Part shown: one piece after another, positions 1 through 7,344 of the stretch | How the letters are laid out: every line of letters starts with the position of its first letter | Numbering within the stretch: the stretch's first letter is position 1 | Origin: CAYHVH01 sp964360335 | GTDB taxonomy: Bacteria; Patescibacteriota; Doudnabacteria; UBA920; 2-01-FULL-46-14 | Reading direction: 5' to 3' | Length of the DNA: 15,083 nt | Assembly: GCA_964360335.1 (NCBI GenBank) | Contig: CAYHVH010000018.1 | Location: 1-15,083, forward strand | Notes under the pieces: model-generated | The model's input: only the letters and a program-made list of their open reading frames with translations | Databases searched by the model: none | Told to the model about the DNA's origin: nothing | Translations under genes and position numbers: made by a program

Positions 1-62
<62 letters not shown>

Positions 63-148
63 AGAATCTTCAACCCTCGGTTTAGCCTGTCAGAAAAGTT
101 AATCTCGGACAGGATCCCCCGCCGATGGCGGGGTCCGCCTTGGGCGGA

Positions 149-164
149 AAACTCTCAATAGAAG
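149..164 (-). repeat. Duplicate of the 16S 5'-end sequence
   Basis: The 16 bases at 149-164 are identical to 47-62, the first bases of the 16S gene. The two copies lie 102 bp apart in the same orientation. Each is followed directly by a small hairpin (59-71 and 164-179). The segment between them carries two CCGCC/GGCGG mini-palindromes. This could be a target duplication, a partial rDNA copy, or a leader element that pairs with the same partner as the 16S end. Confidence 0.75.
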
Positions 165-285
165 CTCAAAGATTTGAGCTGGTTAGTAGATATTTTTTGA
201 TGGTTATCTACCCAAACCATTCCAAAATCAATTGGAATTGACGCGTAATGCCAGCGTTCCGCTGGAAGCACGAAATCCTAAATCC

Positions 286-328
286 GAAATCCTAAGGTTT
301 AGGATTTAGATATTAGAAATTAGAGTTT
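286..328. repeat. AT-rich palindrome around TTTAGGATTT
   Basis: AAATCCTAA at 290-298 is mirrored by TTTAGGATTT at 301-310, with shorter related units (ATCCTAAATCC, ATATTAGAAATTAG) on both sides. The pattern resembles short multi-unit palindromes common between genes of Patescibacteria and other genomes. It lies in the transcribed rRNA leader. Confidence 0.5.
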
Positions 329-492
329 CCAGTGCGAAGCACTGGCTTCCTATCACTATTCAGTTGCCAAAGAACAAGTCCGATAAATCGGACATCGGAA
401 GTCAGAAAATCGGATTTCTGAACTCTAATCTCCAATCTATTCGGATCATTCGCATTTCGAGAAGACTATGGAAGTAACAAAGGCGATTCGGA

Positions 493-567
493 TTAGGCAG
501 CGGTAGGGCTGGCAAGCAAATTAGGGCTTAATTCTCGTACAAAAAACACGCTTCCCTTGCGTGTCAT
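493..567 (-). CDS. Possible 24-aa leader peptide in the rRNA leader
   Basis: Reading on the minus strand, AGGGGG stands 2 nt before an ATG at 567, which opens a 24-codon frame (MTRKGSVFFVRELSPNLLAS, then PTAA) ending in TAA at 493. Its first codons overlap a terminator-like hairpin (547-566 plus T6). In principle translation could affect termination. The SD spacing is unusually tight and the frame is short, so chance is a real alternative. I know no family for it. Confidence 0.2.
   Translation of the reverse strand: MTRKGSVFFVRELSPNLLASPTAA
541..566 (-). terminator. Terminator-like hairpin inside the rRNA leader
   Basis: The minus strand reads ACACGC, a short loop, GCGTGT and then a run of six T. 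This is the form of an intrinsic terminator, but it lies between the rRNA promoter and 16S. It would act as an attenuator unless antitermination (a known feature of rRNA operons) overrides it. The 6-bp stem is short. Confidence 0.45.
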
Positions 568-695
568 ATCCCCCTAACACACGTTATTTAAGAGAAATTC
601 TTGCGCGTTTTGTCTCCTTTATCTATCCGTCCGAGGTCCGCTCTTCCGGCGGACGAAGGAGGAATGTGAAAAAGCTTAAGAATTAAGACTCCTAT

Positions 696-724
696 ATTAT
701 AACCCCCTGCCGGGCCGTTGTCAA
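696..724 (-). promoter_or_regulatory. rRNA operon promoter, perfect sigma70 consensus
   Basis: The minus strand carries TTGACA (719-724), a 17-bp spacer (702-718) and TATAAT (696-701). Both hexamers match the consensus exactly. The predicted start is near 689. It lies just downstream of the clpP-side terminator, so the rRNA operon is insulated from the protein operon behind it. Confidence 0.9.
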
Positions 725-725
725 A

Positions 726-759
726 TCAAAAGCCCTTTCTTTCGAGAAAGGACTTTTGA
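726..759 (-). terminator. Intrinsic terminator of the clpP operon
   Basis: TCAAAAG and CCTTTCT pair with AGAAAGG and CTTTTGA around a TTCG tetraloop, with one C-A mismatch in the stem. On the minus strand the stem is followed by a T-rich stretch. It ends the minus-strand operon and lies directly upstream of the -35 box of the rRNA promoter. Confidence 0.8.
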
Positions 760-764
760 AGGAT

Positions 765-832
765 TAGGCAATAATCTTATCAATTATCCCGTATTTTCTC
801 GCGTCCTCGGCGGTCATAAAAAAATCGTAGCG
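765..832 (-). pseudogene. Degenerate duplicate of the clpP 3' end
   Basis: Bases 771-828 match 1073-1130 (the clpP 3' end) at an offset of 302 bp with about four mismatches. Translated in the clpP frame it reads DFFMTAEDARKYGIIDKIIA followed by TAA. The true gene has DFFMTAEDARKYGILDKIIA followed by TGA. Similarity stops upstream of this segment, so the copy holds only about 22 codons and no start suited to an independent gene. It is either a remnant of a second clpP or a flanking repeat produced when the 71-aa ORF segment was inserted. Confidence 0.85.
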
Positions 833-834
833 TA

Positions 835-1050
835 CTATTTGATTCCTAACTTCTCTTTGACCGCTTTCATATCGCTTTCCAATTGGTCAATCCGCTGGAA
901 CTCCCGATAGAGAGCTTTATCCAATTTACGTTCTACTATGGTCAGCCGCTCATCTATCCCCTCTAAAGAAGGCTGGAGATTATCCTCCCAGATCGAGCCG
1001 AATCCTTTTTGGAATAGCCCCTCAATTTGTTCTAAATCCTTTTTGTCCAT
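835..1050 (-). CDS. 71-aa coiled-coil protein of unknown function
   Basis: A 71-aa product starts at ATG 15 bp after the clpP stop and ends 3 bp before the clpP 3' remnant. The charged C-terminal half (from about residue 30, e.g. DERLTIVERKLDKAL and RIDQLESDMKAVKEKL) has heptad spacing of hydrophobic residues and should form a coiled coil. No membrane segment or signal peptide is seen. The start has no clear SD and may be translated by coupling with clpP. Small coiled-coil proteins of this look are frequent hypotheticals in Patescibacteria and phages. I cannot name a family. Its position between two clpP 3' ends suggests it arrived with the duplication. Confidence 0.6.
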   Translation of the reverse strand: MDKKDLEQIEGLFQKGFGSIWEDNLQPSLEGIDERLTIVERKLDKALYREFQRIDQLESDMKAVKEKLGIK

Positions 1051-1065
1051 AAACCAAGTTTATCA

Positions 1066-1638
1066 TCAAGCGATAATCTTATCAAGAATCCCGTATTTTC
1101 TCGCGTCCTCGGCGGTCATAAAGAAGTCGCGATCCGTGTCTTTTTCGATTTTCCCGACGGGCTGGCCGGTGTGCTTGGCCAAGATCCTGTCCACCTGCTC
1201 TTTGATCCGCAGCATCTCTTTGGTCTGAATCGCAACATCCTTGGCCTGACCTTCGGCTCCGCCCATCACTTGGTGAATCAGCACCCGGGCGTTTGGAAGC
1301 GAGTACCGTTTACCCTTCGCTCCCGCGGCCAAGAGCACGGCCGCCGCCGAAGCGGCCTGCCCGATGCAGATCGTGGAAACGTTTTTGACGTACTGCATGG
1401 TATCGTAAATCGCCAACGCCGCCGTTACCGAACCACCGGGGCAGTTGATATACATCTTAATCTCTTTTTTGGAATCATCGGCCTGCAAGAACAAAAGTTG
1501 CGCAATCACCAGATTCGCCACGTGGTCATCAATCGGTTCGCCCAAAAAAATGATGCGCTCCTTTAAAAGTCGCGAGTAAATATCATACGCCCGTTCCCCA
1601 AACTGCGATTTGTCGATCACCATCGGCACGAGTGGCAT
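1066..1638 (-). CDS. clpP: ATP-dependent Clp protease proteolytic subunit ClpP
   Basis: A 190-aa serine peptidase, the usual ClpP length. It forms the tetradecameric chamber that degrades proteins fed by ClpX or ClpC in the cytosol. Visible motifs are INCPGGSV (residues 64-71, oxyanion region), GQAASAAAVLL with catalytic Ser97, ARVLIHQV with His122 and DTDRDFFM with Asp171. The start is supported by a strong SD (AAGGAGAT) 5 nt upstream of the ATG. The final dipeptide of the usual GMAASMGA motif is altered to SAAA, a mild variation. The gene lies 25 bp after nusA on the same strand and should be co-transcribed with it. Its last 58 bp are duplicated about 300 bp downstream. Confidence 0.97.
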   Translation of the reverse strand: MPLVPMVIDKSQFGERAYDIYSRLLKERIIFLGEPIDDHVANLVIAQLLFLQADDSKKEIKMYINCPGGSVTAALAIYDTMQYVKNVSTICIGQAASAAAVLLAAGAKGKRYSLPNARVLIHQVMGGAEGQAKDVAIQTKEMLRIKEQVDRILAKHTGQPVGKIEKDTDRDFFMTAEDARKYGILDKIIA

Positions 1639-1663
1639 GGGTTATCTCCTTCCTTACGCTTAA

Positions 1664-2917
1664 TTATTCATTAATCGCTTTGGGTGACTCGGGAGCCGGA
1701 GATGCAGTTTCGGCCGCCGGGGTTCCAGCTTCTGGCTGAATTTCTGGAGTCTCGGGAGTTTCAACGGCAGCCGCCTCCGATTCTGCCACTGGCTCCGGTT
1801 CAGGGGCTTCCGCAGCCGGTACTTCTTGGGCGGCCACTTGCCCGCCTCCGAGATTTTCTCCCACGATGTCGATCTTCCATCCAGTCAGCCGCGCGGCCAA
1901 ACGAACGTTCTGGCCGGCCTTGCCGATTGCCAAAGAGAGCTGATCTTCCATTACCCCAACCTTGGCCTCTTTGGTTTCTTCATTCAAGGAAACGTTGAGA
2001 ATCTTGGCCGGGTTCAGGGCGTTGGCAACAAATTTTATGGGATCCTCGCTCCATTCAATAATATCAATTTTTTCCCCGTCGAGTTCCCCCATCACCGTTT
2101 GCACCCGGGTACCCCGCTGTCCGACACACGCCCCGATCGGATCTACCCCTTCCTGGTTACTCATCACTGCAATTTTGGAACGCGAACCTGCTTCCCGGGC
2201 GATGGCCTTGATTTCGATAACGCCATTAAAGACTTCCGGCACTTCAATTTCAAAGAGCCGCCTCACCACATCCGGATGAGACCGAGAGAGAGTAATTCTC
2301 GGCCCTTTCGCCGTAGACTCCACGTGTAAAATCAGAATCTTCAACCGCGCCCCAATCTTGTAATACTCGCCCCGAATTTGCTCCGAAGGAAACAGCACAC
2401 CGGTGGCTTTTCCTAAATCCACCAATACCGTGTCTTTCTCCAGCCGTTGGATAATACCAGTCAGGAGTTGGCGTTCTTTGGCCTTGAATTCCGAAAACAG
2501 GACATTGCGCTCGGCTTCCCGTAATTTCTGAATGATAACCTGCTTTGCGGTTTGGGCGGCGATCCGGCCGAAATTGGTCCCGGTCTTCGGGGTGATTTCT
2601 TTCCGGACCTCGTCGCCCAGTTTGTAGCTCTTCTTTCCGCCAGAGGCGGACCCGCCTTTGGCAGAGAACTTTTTGGCATCCGCTAGCGCGATTTCTTTCT
2701 GCGGGTCCTCCACGACTTCCATCACGGTTTTGACATCAAAAACCTTCATCCCCATAGTTTCGGGATCAAGTTCCACTACGACATTTTGGTCTTTCTCGCC
2801 GTAGTCCTTCCTAAAAGCCGCGGCCAAAGACGTCTCAATCATTTTGAGCACCTCAGCTTTGTCCAATCCTTTTTCCTCGGCGATTTCGTTTAGCGCCGTG
2901 GCGAATTCTTCATTCAC
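1664..2917 (-). CDS. nusA: Transcription termination/antitermination factor NusA
   Basis: The 417-aa protein has the full NusA core: an RNA-polymerase-binding N-terminal domain (about 1-130, with FGRIAAQTAKQVI at 116-128), an S1 domain (about 147-212), KH1 (GACVGQRGTRV, 262-272) and KH2 (AIGKAGQNV, 330-338). It controls pausing, termination and antitermination, including on rRNA operons. Past residue 360 follows a tail rich in Pro, Ala and Glu with no recognisable domain. The start is GTG at 2917 with only a weak upstream SD (AGG). An extra stretch near residues 85-96 (SAKGGSASGGKK) falls where other NusA proteins have none and is encoded by a small palindrome. rimP and infB, the usual neighbours, are absent. 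clpP follows instead. Confidence 0.97.
   Translation of the reverse strand: MNEEFATALNEIAEEKGLDKAEVLKMIETSLAAAFRKDYGEKDQNVVVELDPETMGMKVFDVKTVMEVVEDPQKEIALADAKKFSAKGGSASGGKKSYKLGDEVRKEITPKTGTNFGRIAAQTAKQVIIQKLREAERNVLFSEFKAKERQLLTGIIQRLEKDTVLVDLGKATGVLFPSEQIRGEYYKIGARLKILILHVESTAKGPRITLSRSHPDVVRRLFEIEVPEVFNGVIEIKAIAREAGSRSKIAVMSNQEGVDPIGACVGQRGTRVQTVMGELDGEKIDIIEWSEDPIKFVANALNPAKILNVSLNEETKEAKVGVMEDQLSLAIGKAGQNVRLAARLTGWKIDIVGENLGGGQVAAQEVPAAEAPEPEPVAESEAAAVETPETPEIQPEAGTPAAETASPAPESPKAINE
2636..2663. repeat. Mini-palindrome pair inside nusA
   Basis: Two adjacent palindromes, CCGCC-aga-GGCGG and CCGCCTTTGGC, lie in frame in nusA and encode the GGSASGG region. Similar units (CCGCC/GGCGG, TCCGCCTTGGGCGGA) occur in the rRNA leader at 119-147. 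The encoded residues sit at a family insertion point, so this looks like a small repeat accepted in a coding sequence. Confidence 0.55.
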
Positions 2918-3033
2918 GGTTTTATGAATTACCTGCCCGCCGAGGTTAATTATAGTTTAATGACTCTCTCGTACCCATATTTCCAAATATTGCAGAGATA
3001 GCTCAACGGCAGGCGGGGAATTTCTACTTACCT

Positions 3034-3168
3034 GTTTCCCTCCCCAGGCCTGGGGAGGGTGGCCGGAGGCCGGGAGAGGTCGAACCATTACTGTTAGCAA
3101 CCTCTCTCCGCCTTGCCTTCGGCAAGGCCGCTCTCCCCTCGCCAGGGGAGAGAGATACAAGGAAGGTT
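3034..3168. repeat. Nested C/T-rich palindromic repeat, copy 1
   Basis: This fills most of the 287-bp gap between nusA and yraN. It has two hairpin modules, CCCTCCCCAGG/CCTGGGGAGGG (3040-3060) and CTCTCCCCTCG/AGGGGAGAG (3132-3151), plus GCCTTGCC/GGCAAGGC (3111-3129). They are joined by GAGAGGTCGAACC and GCAACCTCTC. The same end motifs flank the copies in sufS, rluD and the suf intergenic gaps. The other DNA in this gap shows no gene. Confidence 0.85.
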
Positions 3169-3204
3169 ACTAAGAGTTTAAAAAGTGCGGAATCAACCGC
3201 ACCG

Positions 3205-3630
3205 TTACTCAAGATCTTCAATCGCATTCTCTATTATCCTAACAGATTTCACGGAATTGTCAACAGTGTCCAGCAACACGCCCGCCACATCAATTTGCAA
3301 CCCAAAAGTTTCGTATTCGGGGTGAGCTTGCAGAAAAAACTTTGCCATCCGGCGCAAGAAAGCCTGCTTCCGCCAATCCACGGTTTCCAAAAGCTCCATA
3401 AAAGTTTCGCTCTCCCGGGTTTTGACCTCCACCATAATCAACCGCTTCTGATCCTGAAAAATTAGGTCAATCTCCCCAAGTTTCTTTTGGCCGTAAAGAG
3501 CATAGTTCCGCGCCACCAACGTGTAACCTTGCCGCTCGTATAAGTAGCAAATCCAGTCCTCGCCCGCCCGCCCCGCCGGCAGTCCCTGCAAGGCCGGCGG
3601 TCGTACCAGCCACCGACGTAAAAATTTCAC
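3205..3630 (-). CDS. yraN: YraN family (UPF0102) nuclease-fold protein
   Basis: The 141-aa product belongs to the UPF0102/YraN family, which has a restriction-endonuclease-like fold and no firmly established role. Visible family features are GRAGEDWICYLYERQGYTL (residues 20-38), ARNY, the core GEIDLIFQD (52-60) and VEVKTR (67-72). The acidic and lysine residues of these motifs form the PD-(D/E)XK-like site. The start is GTG (3630). About 18 residues before GRAGED are rich in Arg, Leu and Pro and lie on a CCGGC/GCCGG palindrome (3571-3600), so the true start could be debated. It lies between nusA and a membrane protein gene on the same strand. Confidence 0.9.
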   Translation of the reverse strand: MKFLRRWLVRPPALQGLPAGRAGEDWICYLYERQGYTLVARNYALYGQKKLGEIDLIFQDQKRLIMVEVKTRESETFMELLETVDWRKQAFLRRMAKFFLQAHPEYETFGLQIDVAGVLLDTVDNSVKSVRIIENAIEDLE

Positions 3631-3673
3631 CCTGTTGGATAGAGTTAATGGTCCCTCTCTCGAATTACAAAGC

Positions 3674-4081
3674 CTACTTCTGATTTAGGTATTTGCGCTT
3701 GAGCGCTTGCTCTTGCCAAAGCTTCTGCTCTCTCCCAAACTTCCGCAAAAGATACCAAACGATAAAACCTAACCACAAGGCCCAACCGAGAAACAAGACC
3801 AGCACCGTGACGTGGGTGGAAAGCCAGGGGACATTTTCAAAGCGGGTCCCTGTCCACAGTAAAATCAAGAGGCCCGCGGTCAGGCAGGCGTGAAATAGAC
3901 GGTTAAACAAAAACCGCCGCGGGCTGCCGTGCTCCTGCCTACTGGCTAAAAGCTTAGCTGCTATCCCTGCTATTACAAAGACTGCCGAGGCCCAAAAAAA
4001 GAGCCAATCCGAACGCGAAAGCTCAATCGGGTTGGGACCCAAAAGATAAGTTTTGTCCCAGAGTTTGGTGAAATCAAGCAT
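3674..4081 (-). CDS. Three-helix membrane protein, unknown function
   Basis: The 135-aa product has three hydrophobic segments at about residues 26-46, 62-78 and 88-112. It ends in a basic, helical tail (LLRKFGREQKLWQEQALKRK) likely to be cytosolic. The N-terminus is soluble and short, with no signal peptide cleavage site. Conserved-looking aromatic residues cluster next to the membrane segments. No catalytic motif is evident. The start follows an AT-rich palindromic repeat (4105-4153) and has no clear SD. It lies in a same-strand run with yraN and a methyltransferase. I do not recognise the family. An integral membrane protein of Patescibacteria is the best description. Confidence 0.8.
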   Translation of the reverse strand: MLDFTKLWDKTYLLGPNPIELSRSDWLFFWASAVFVIAGIAAKLLASRQEHGSPRRFLFNRLFHACLTAGLLILLWTGTRFENVPWLSTHVTVLVLFLGWALWLGFIVWYLLRKFGREQKLWQEQALKRKYLNQK

Positions 4082-4104
4082 AGGGCTATGAAATTACGAA
4101 ACTG

Positions 4105-4153
4105 TACGAAAGTACCAAATTTCGTATTTTCGTAAAAAATTCGTACTTTCGTA
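4105..4153. repeat. TACGAAAGTAC inverted repeat
   Basis: TACGAAAGTAC at 4105-4115 is mirrored perfectly by GTACTTTCGTA at 4143-4153, with further TTCGTA units between them. It fills the gap between the membrane protein and the methyltransferase and lies in the same transcript. It belongs to a different family from the C/T-rich repeat. Confidence 0.75.
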
Positions 4154-4154
4154 G

Positions 4155-4712
4155 TTATTTACTATAAAGCAGGGCGTAATGAAATGCGCCGGCCGGGAGC
4201 TCCCTCACTGGCCGAAAGCCAAGCTGTGCCAAAAGTTGCTGGACCTCGTCCTTGCCGATTCGGTCCCGCGGCGGGGGCCCGAATTGGACATCGGGATACC
4301 ACTCGACGACCAAAACCCGGCCCGCCGTTTTCAAAACGCGGTACGCCTCGCGCAAGATGTCAAGCTTACTCTTGACCTGATGCAGCAGGCCGGAAATTAT
4401 CACTAAATCGCTGGTGGTATCCAGTAAAGTGCTGCCGCCTAATTTTTCCAAATCGCACTGTTTGGTAGAAACGTTGTGCAAACGCTGGAGTTTGGCCAAA
4501 GTCGCGGTCTGGGAAAGGGCTTCTTCCAGAATATCCAGGGCAAACACTTGACCTTTTTTCCCCACCAGCGTCCCGGCGGCCACGGCATAAAAGCCGTTGC
4601 CGCAACCAAAATCCGCAATCGTCATTCCCGGGGTCAGGGGAATGGCGGCAAGCAAGCTTTCCGGCCGCAAAAACTCTTTGGTTTTGGTATTCGCCTGAAA
4701 GGGATCGGACAT
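4155..4712 (-). CDS. Class I SAM-dependent methyltransferase
   Basis: The 185-aa cytosolic protein has a Rossmann methyltransferase fold. Motif I is ADFGCGNGFYAVAAG (33-47), the acidic end of beta-2 is ALDI (Asp60), a CDLEKLG stretch follows at 86-92, and VIISGLLHQV (about 104-113) matches the motif IV/post-IV region. The later EAYRVLKTAGRVLVVEW is typical of UbiE/Methyltransf_11-type enzymes. The substrate cannot be told from sequence. The gene starts 4 bp after the ymdB stop, so translational coupling is likely. No SD is visible. Confidence 0.9.
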   Translation of the reverse strand: MSDPFQANTKTKEFLRPESLLAAIPLTPGMTIADFGCGNGFYAVAAGTLVGKKGQVFALDILEEALSQTATLAKLQRLHNVSTKQCDLEKLGGSTLLDTTSDLVIISGLLHQVKSKLDILREAYRVLKTAGRVLVVEWYPDVQFGPPPRDRIGKDEVQQLLAQLGFRPVRELPAGAFHYALLYSK

Positions 4713-4716
4713 GGTT

Positions 4717-5538
4717 TCAAATAACTTCTACGGCGCGTCGGTAGATATTGATATTTTGGCAGTTACCCGACGCTTCGTCAATTTCCAGGAAACCAAAACT
4801 CACTTCCGCTTGGTTAGATTCCGCCACTTCCAAAGGCGCCCGGTCGGGACTGTCTTCTCCGCCCAGAAACCGTTTCAAGGCGCTGTCGGTGGTAACTCCG
4901 ATAATCGAATCACGAGCTCCCACCATCCCGAGATCCGTGAGGTAACCTGTCCCCTGGGGTAAAATCTGCGCATCGGCGGTGGGGATGTGAGTATGAGTTC
5001 CCAGAACTGCGGACACCCGGCCGTCGGCCCAAAAACCCATGCCCCGTTTTTCCGAAGTCGCCTCGGCGTGAAAGTCCAAAATTTTGACTTTCACTTTCCC
5101 GGCTTCCCCGGCCAAAATCTGATTGAGCGCCAAAAAGGGATTGCCAATCTCTCCGTAGTCAAACTGTTTCTCCATAAACACCTGGCCCAAGAGGTTAATT
5201 ACCAAAACCTCCTGCCCTTTGACCGTCAAAACCTGGTAGCCCGTCCCCGGCAGAGTGTCCGGAACATTTGCCGGCCGGATTAATTTCTTTGGCCAGCGTT
5301 CAAAAACCGCTTTCACCTCGGGCTTGGAAAAGCCGTGGTTGCCTAGGGTGAAAAAATCCACCCCGGCTTCCTGCGTCTCTTCGAAAGTTGCCAGGGTCAC
5401 GCCTTTGCCATGAGCCAAATTTTCCGCATTGGCCATCACCATATCCGGCTGGTACTGCCTTTTAAGCTCCGGCAAAATTTTCGCGACCGCCTTCCGGCCG
5501 GTCTTGCCAACGATGTCGCCGAAAAAAAGTATCTTCAT
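4717..5538 (-). CDS. ymdB: YmdB family metallophosphoesterase
   Basis: About 273 aa from the preferred start MKILFFGDIVG at 5538. An ATG four codons upstream (5550) is possible but lies in repeat DNA, and the family begins with MKIL. Metal-binding motifs are GDIVG (Asp8 in the longer numbering plus 4), ANAEN, LGNHGF, DFHAEATSEK and GTHTHIPTAD. YmdB enzymes are calcineurin-like phosphodiesterases; the Bacillus homolog hydrolyses 2',3'-cyclic nucleotides and shares an operon with rny. The same arrangement is seen here, ymdB directly downstream of rny. GNHTWD of typical members is GNHGFS here. Confidence 0.95.
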   Translation of the reverse strand: MKILFFGDIVGKTGRKAVAKILPELKRQYQPDMVMANAENLAHGKGVTLATFEETQEAGVDFFTLGNHGFSKPEVKAVFERWPKKLIRPANVPDTLPGTGYQVLTVKGQEVLVINLLGQVFMEKQFDYGEIGNPFLALNQILAGEAGKVKVKILDFHAEATSEKRGMGFWADGRVSAVLGTHTHIPTADAQILPQGTGYLTDLGMVGARDSIIGVTTDSALKRFLGGEDSPDRAPLEVAESNQAEVSFGFLEIDEASGNCQNINIYRRAVEVI

Positions 5539-5543
5539 ATCAT

Positions 5544-5602
5544 GTAACATGAAACATATAACAATTTGATTTCAAAGTTACAAGTTTCACGTTTCAGGTT
5601 AC
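5544..5602. repeat. GTAACATGAAAC inverted repeat between rny and ymdB
   Basis: GTAACATGAAAC (5544-5555) is mirrored by GTTTCAGGTTAC (5591-5602) with one mismatch, and related GTTTCAC and GTTACAAG units lie inside. It overlaps the last codons of rny and reaches up to the upstream ATG of ymdB. In the rny-ymdB transcript it would form a hairpin just before the ymdB start and could modulate ymdB translation or stop exonucleases. Confidence 0.65.
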
Positions 5603-7116
5603 CTCGCATACTCCACCACCCGCAATTCCCGAATCACCTGGACTTTAATCTCGCCCGGATACTTGAGTTCCTGTTGGATGCGGTTCGCCACCTCCCGGGC
5701 GAGTTTCATCGCCGCCCAATCGTCCATTTTGGCCGGTTCCACAAACACCCGAATCTCACGGCCGGCCTGGATGGCATAACTTTTCTCGACACCCTCAAAA
5801 GAATTGGCAATTTTCTCGAGTTCCTCCAGGCGCTTGATGTACTGCTCGTAACTGTCCTTGCGCGCGCCGGGCCGGGCGCCGGAAATATTATCGCAAGCAT
5901 CCACAATCGCGGCTTCGATGCTCAAATGCTCAACGTCGCCGTGATGGGCCTGGATGGCGTTGATGACTTTATCCGGGAGGTCAAATTTCTTGGCAATCTG
6001 CACTCCGAGTTCCACGTGAGTGCCTTCCATGTCCTGATCCAAGGCCTTACCGATGTCATGCAAGAGCGCCCCTTGCTTCACAACCTGGACATCAGCCCCC
6101 AACTCCTCGGCAATCAGGGTTCCCATTTTGGCCATCTCGAGCGAGTGCTTCAAAACATTCTGGCCATAGGAAGACCGGAACTTCAACCGCCCGATTAACT
6201 GCACGAGTTTCGGCGGAAAAGCGGTAATCCCAAGTTCGTAAACGGCTTCTTCGCCGGCTTCTTTGATCATTTGGCCGACTTCTTTCTTCGCTTTTTCGTA
6301 GGCCTCCTCGACTTTCGCCGGGTGAATCCGGCCGTCCTTAATAAGTTTCTCCAAGGTGACTTTCGCCACGTACCGCCGCACGGAATTAAAGCCCGAGATA
6401 ATCACCGCGTCCGGGGTTTCGTCCACAATCACCTCCACCCCCAGCATCTGCTCAAAGGTCTTGATATTCCGGCCCTCTTTCCCGATAATCCGCCCTTTCA
6501 TTTCCTCGTTCGGCAACGCTACGGTCGAGGTGGTCGTTTCCGAGGAGACCTCGGCGCTCACCCGTTCGATGGCGTGGGTGACGATCTCCCGCGCTTCCCG
6601 CTCGGCGTCTTCCCGGGCTTGGGCCACGAGTTTCCGCACAAGCCCCAGCATATCGTCTTTCACAAACTTCTCCGTATGATCCATGAGGAGGGTTTTCGCC
6701 TCCTCCCGAGAGAGTTTGGCGATCTTTTCGAGGGCCTCGAGCTGTTTGTCTTTGCCGGCCATGAGCTCGTCCTTCAATTTCTTCAAATCTTCGTTTTTGG
6801 CTTCGAGATCTTTTTTGCCGCGCTCGAGCTCTTTGGCGCGCTCGTCGAGGTCAGTCTCCTTTTTCTCCAGGCGCTCTTGGATGCGCAAAATCTGCTGGCG
6901 GATCTCGGTCTCCTGCTTCTTCGCCTCTTCGGTTATCTTGATGGCCTGGTCCTTGGCGGCAAGAACGACTTCTTTTTCTTTTTGTTTTGCTTCCTCGAGG
7001 ATGCGGCTCGCCCGGGCTTCCGCCGAGCCGACTTTTCCTTTACCCAAAAACTGCCGCAGGACGTAACCGAGGGCTAGACCGACTGCTAACGCAATAACTA
7101 AAAACAGACTGTTCAT
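5599..7116 (-). CDS. rny: Ribonuclease Y
   Basis: The 505-aa endoribonuclease has the full RNase Y architecture. An N-terminal membrane anchor (about 3-24) is followed by a long charged coiled coil (about 30-190), a KH domain with GRIIGKEGRN (208-217) and an HD hydrolase domain with His324, the His353-Asp354 pair (LLHDIGKALD) and HH at 391-392. It initiates mRNA decay at the inner membrane. The length matches the family. The ATG at 7116 is preceded by only a weak purine stretch. A consensus promoter lies about 230 bp upstream, giving a leader of roughly 220 nt. Confidence 0.98.
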   Translation of the reverse strand: MNSLFLVIALAVGLALGYVLRQFLGKGKVGSAEARASRILEEAKQKEKEVVLAAKDQAIKITEEAKKQETEIRQQILRIQERLEKKETDLDERAKELERGKKDLEAKNEDLKKLKDELMAGKDKQLEALEKIAKLSREEAKTLLMDHTEKFVKDDMLGLVRKLVAQAREDAEREAREIVTHAIERVSAEVSSETTTSTVALPNEEMKGRIIGKEGRNIKTFEQMLGVEVIVDETPDAVIISGFNSVRRYVAKVTLEKLIKDGRIHPAKVEEAYEKAKKEVGQMIKEAGEEAVYELGITAFPPKLVQLIGRLKFRSSYGQNVLKHSLEMAKMGTLIAEELGADVQVVKQGALLHDIGKALDQDMEGTHVELGVQIAKKFDLPDKVINAIQAHHGDVEHLSIEAAIVDACDNISGARPGARKDSYEQYIKRLEELEKIANSFEGVEKSYAIQAGREIRVFVEPAKMDDWAAMKLAREVANRIQQELKYPGEIKVQVIRELRVVEYAR

Positions 7117-7142
7117 ATTCTTTGAACTGTCTGTCCAATTAA

Positions 7143-7298
7143 GGGAGGGGAGTTTTTTGGCTACGACAAATTACGCCGTTTGTGCGCGACTGGGAGCAAA
7201 GCTATGAAATTGCGCTAGAACCAGAAACAAACTTTTCACAACAATTTATTCCCGGGCCTGGTGATTACCTTAAGCCGCAAGAACCAAAAATCCCTTGA
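7143..7298 (+). other. Possible protein remnant antisense to the rny leader
   Basis: On the plus strand, from just after a TAA at 7140 to a TGA at 7296-7298, a 51-codon frame is open with a protein-like composition (e.g. ITPFVRDWEQSYEIALEPET, later FIPGPGDYLKPQEPKIP). It has no ATG. It lies opposite the long untranslated leader of rny. It could be the tail of a decayed gene. Chance cannot be excluded. Confidence 0.2.
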
Positions 7299-7344
7299 TC
7301 AGACAGAACTGCGTGTAATGGTTAATTAATGAGCAACTAGAGCG

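Noticed and set aside
3034..3168. CRISPR array or insertion sequence in the repeat-rich gaps
   Set aside because: No regular spacer-repeat units and no transposase or cas gene are present; the repeats are single nested palindromes.
6271..7077. Long plus-strand frame opposite rny
   Set aside because: It is the antisense of the coiled-coil region of RNase Y; its Phe/Leu-rich content follows from the Lys/Glu codons on the real strand.
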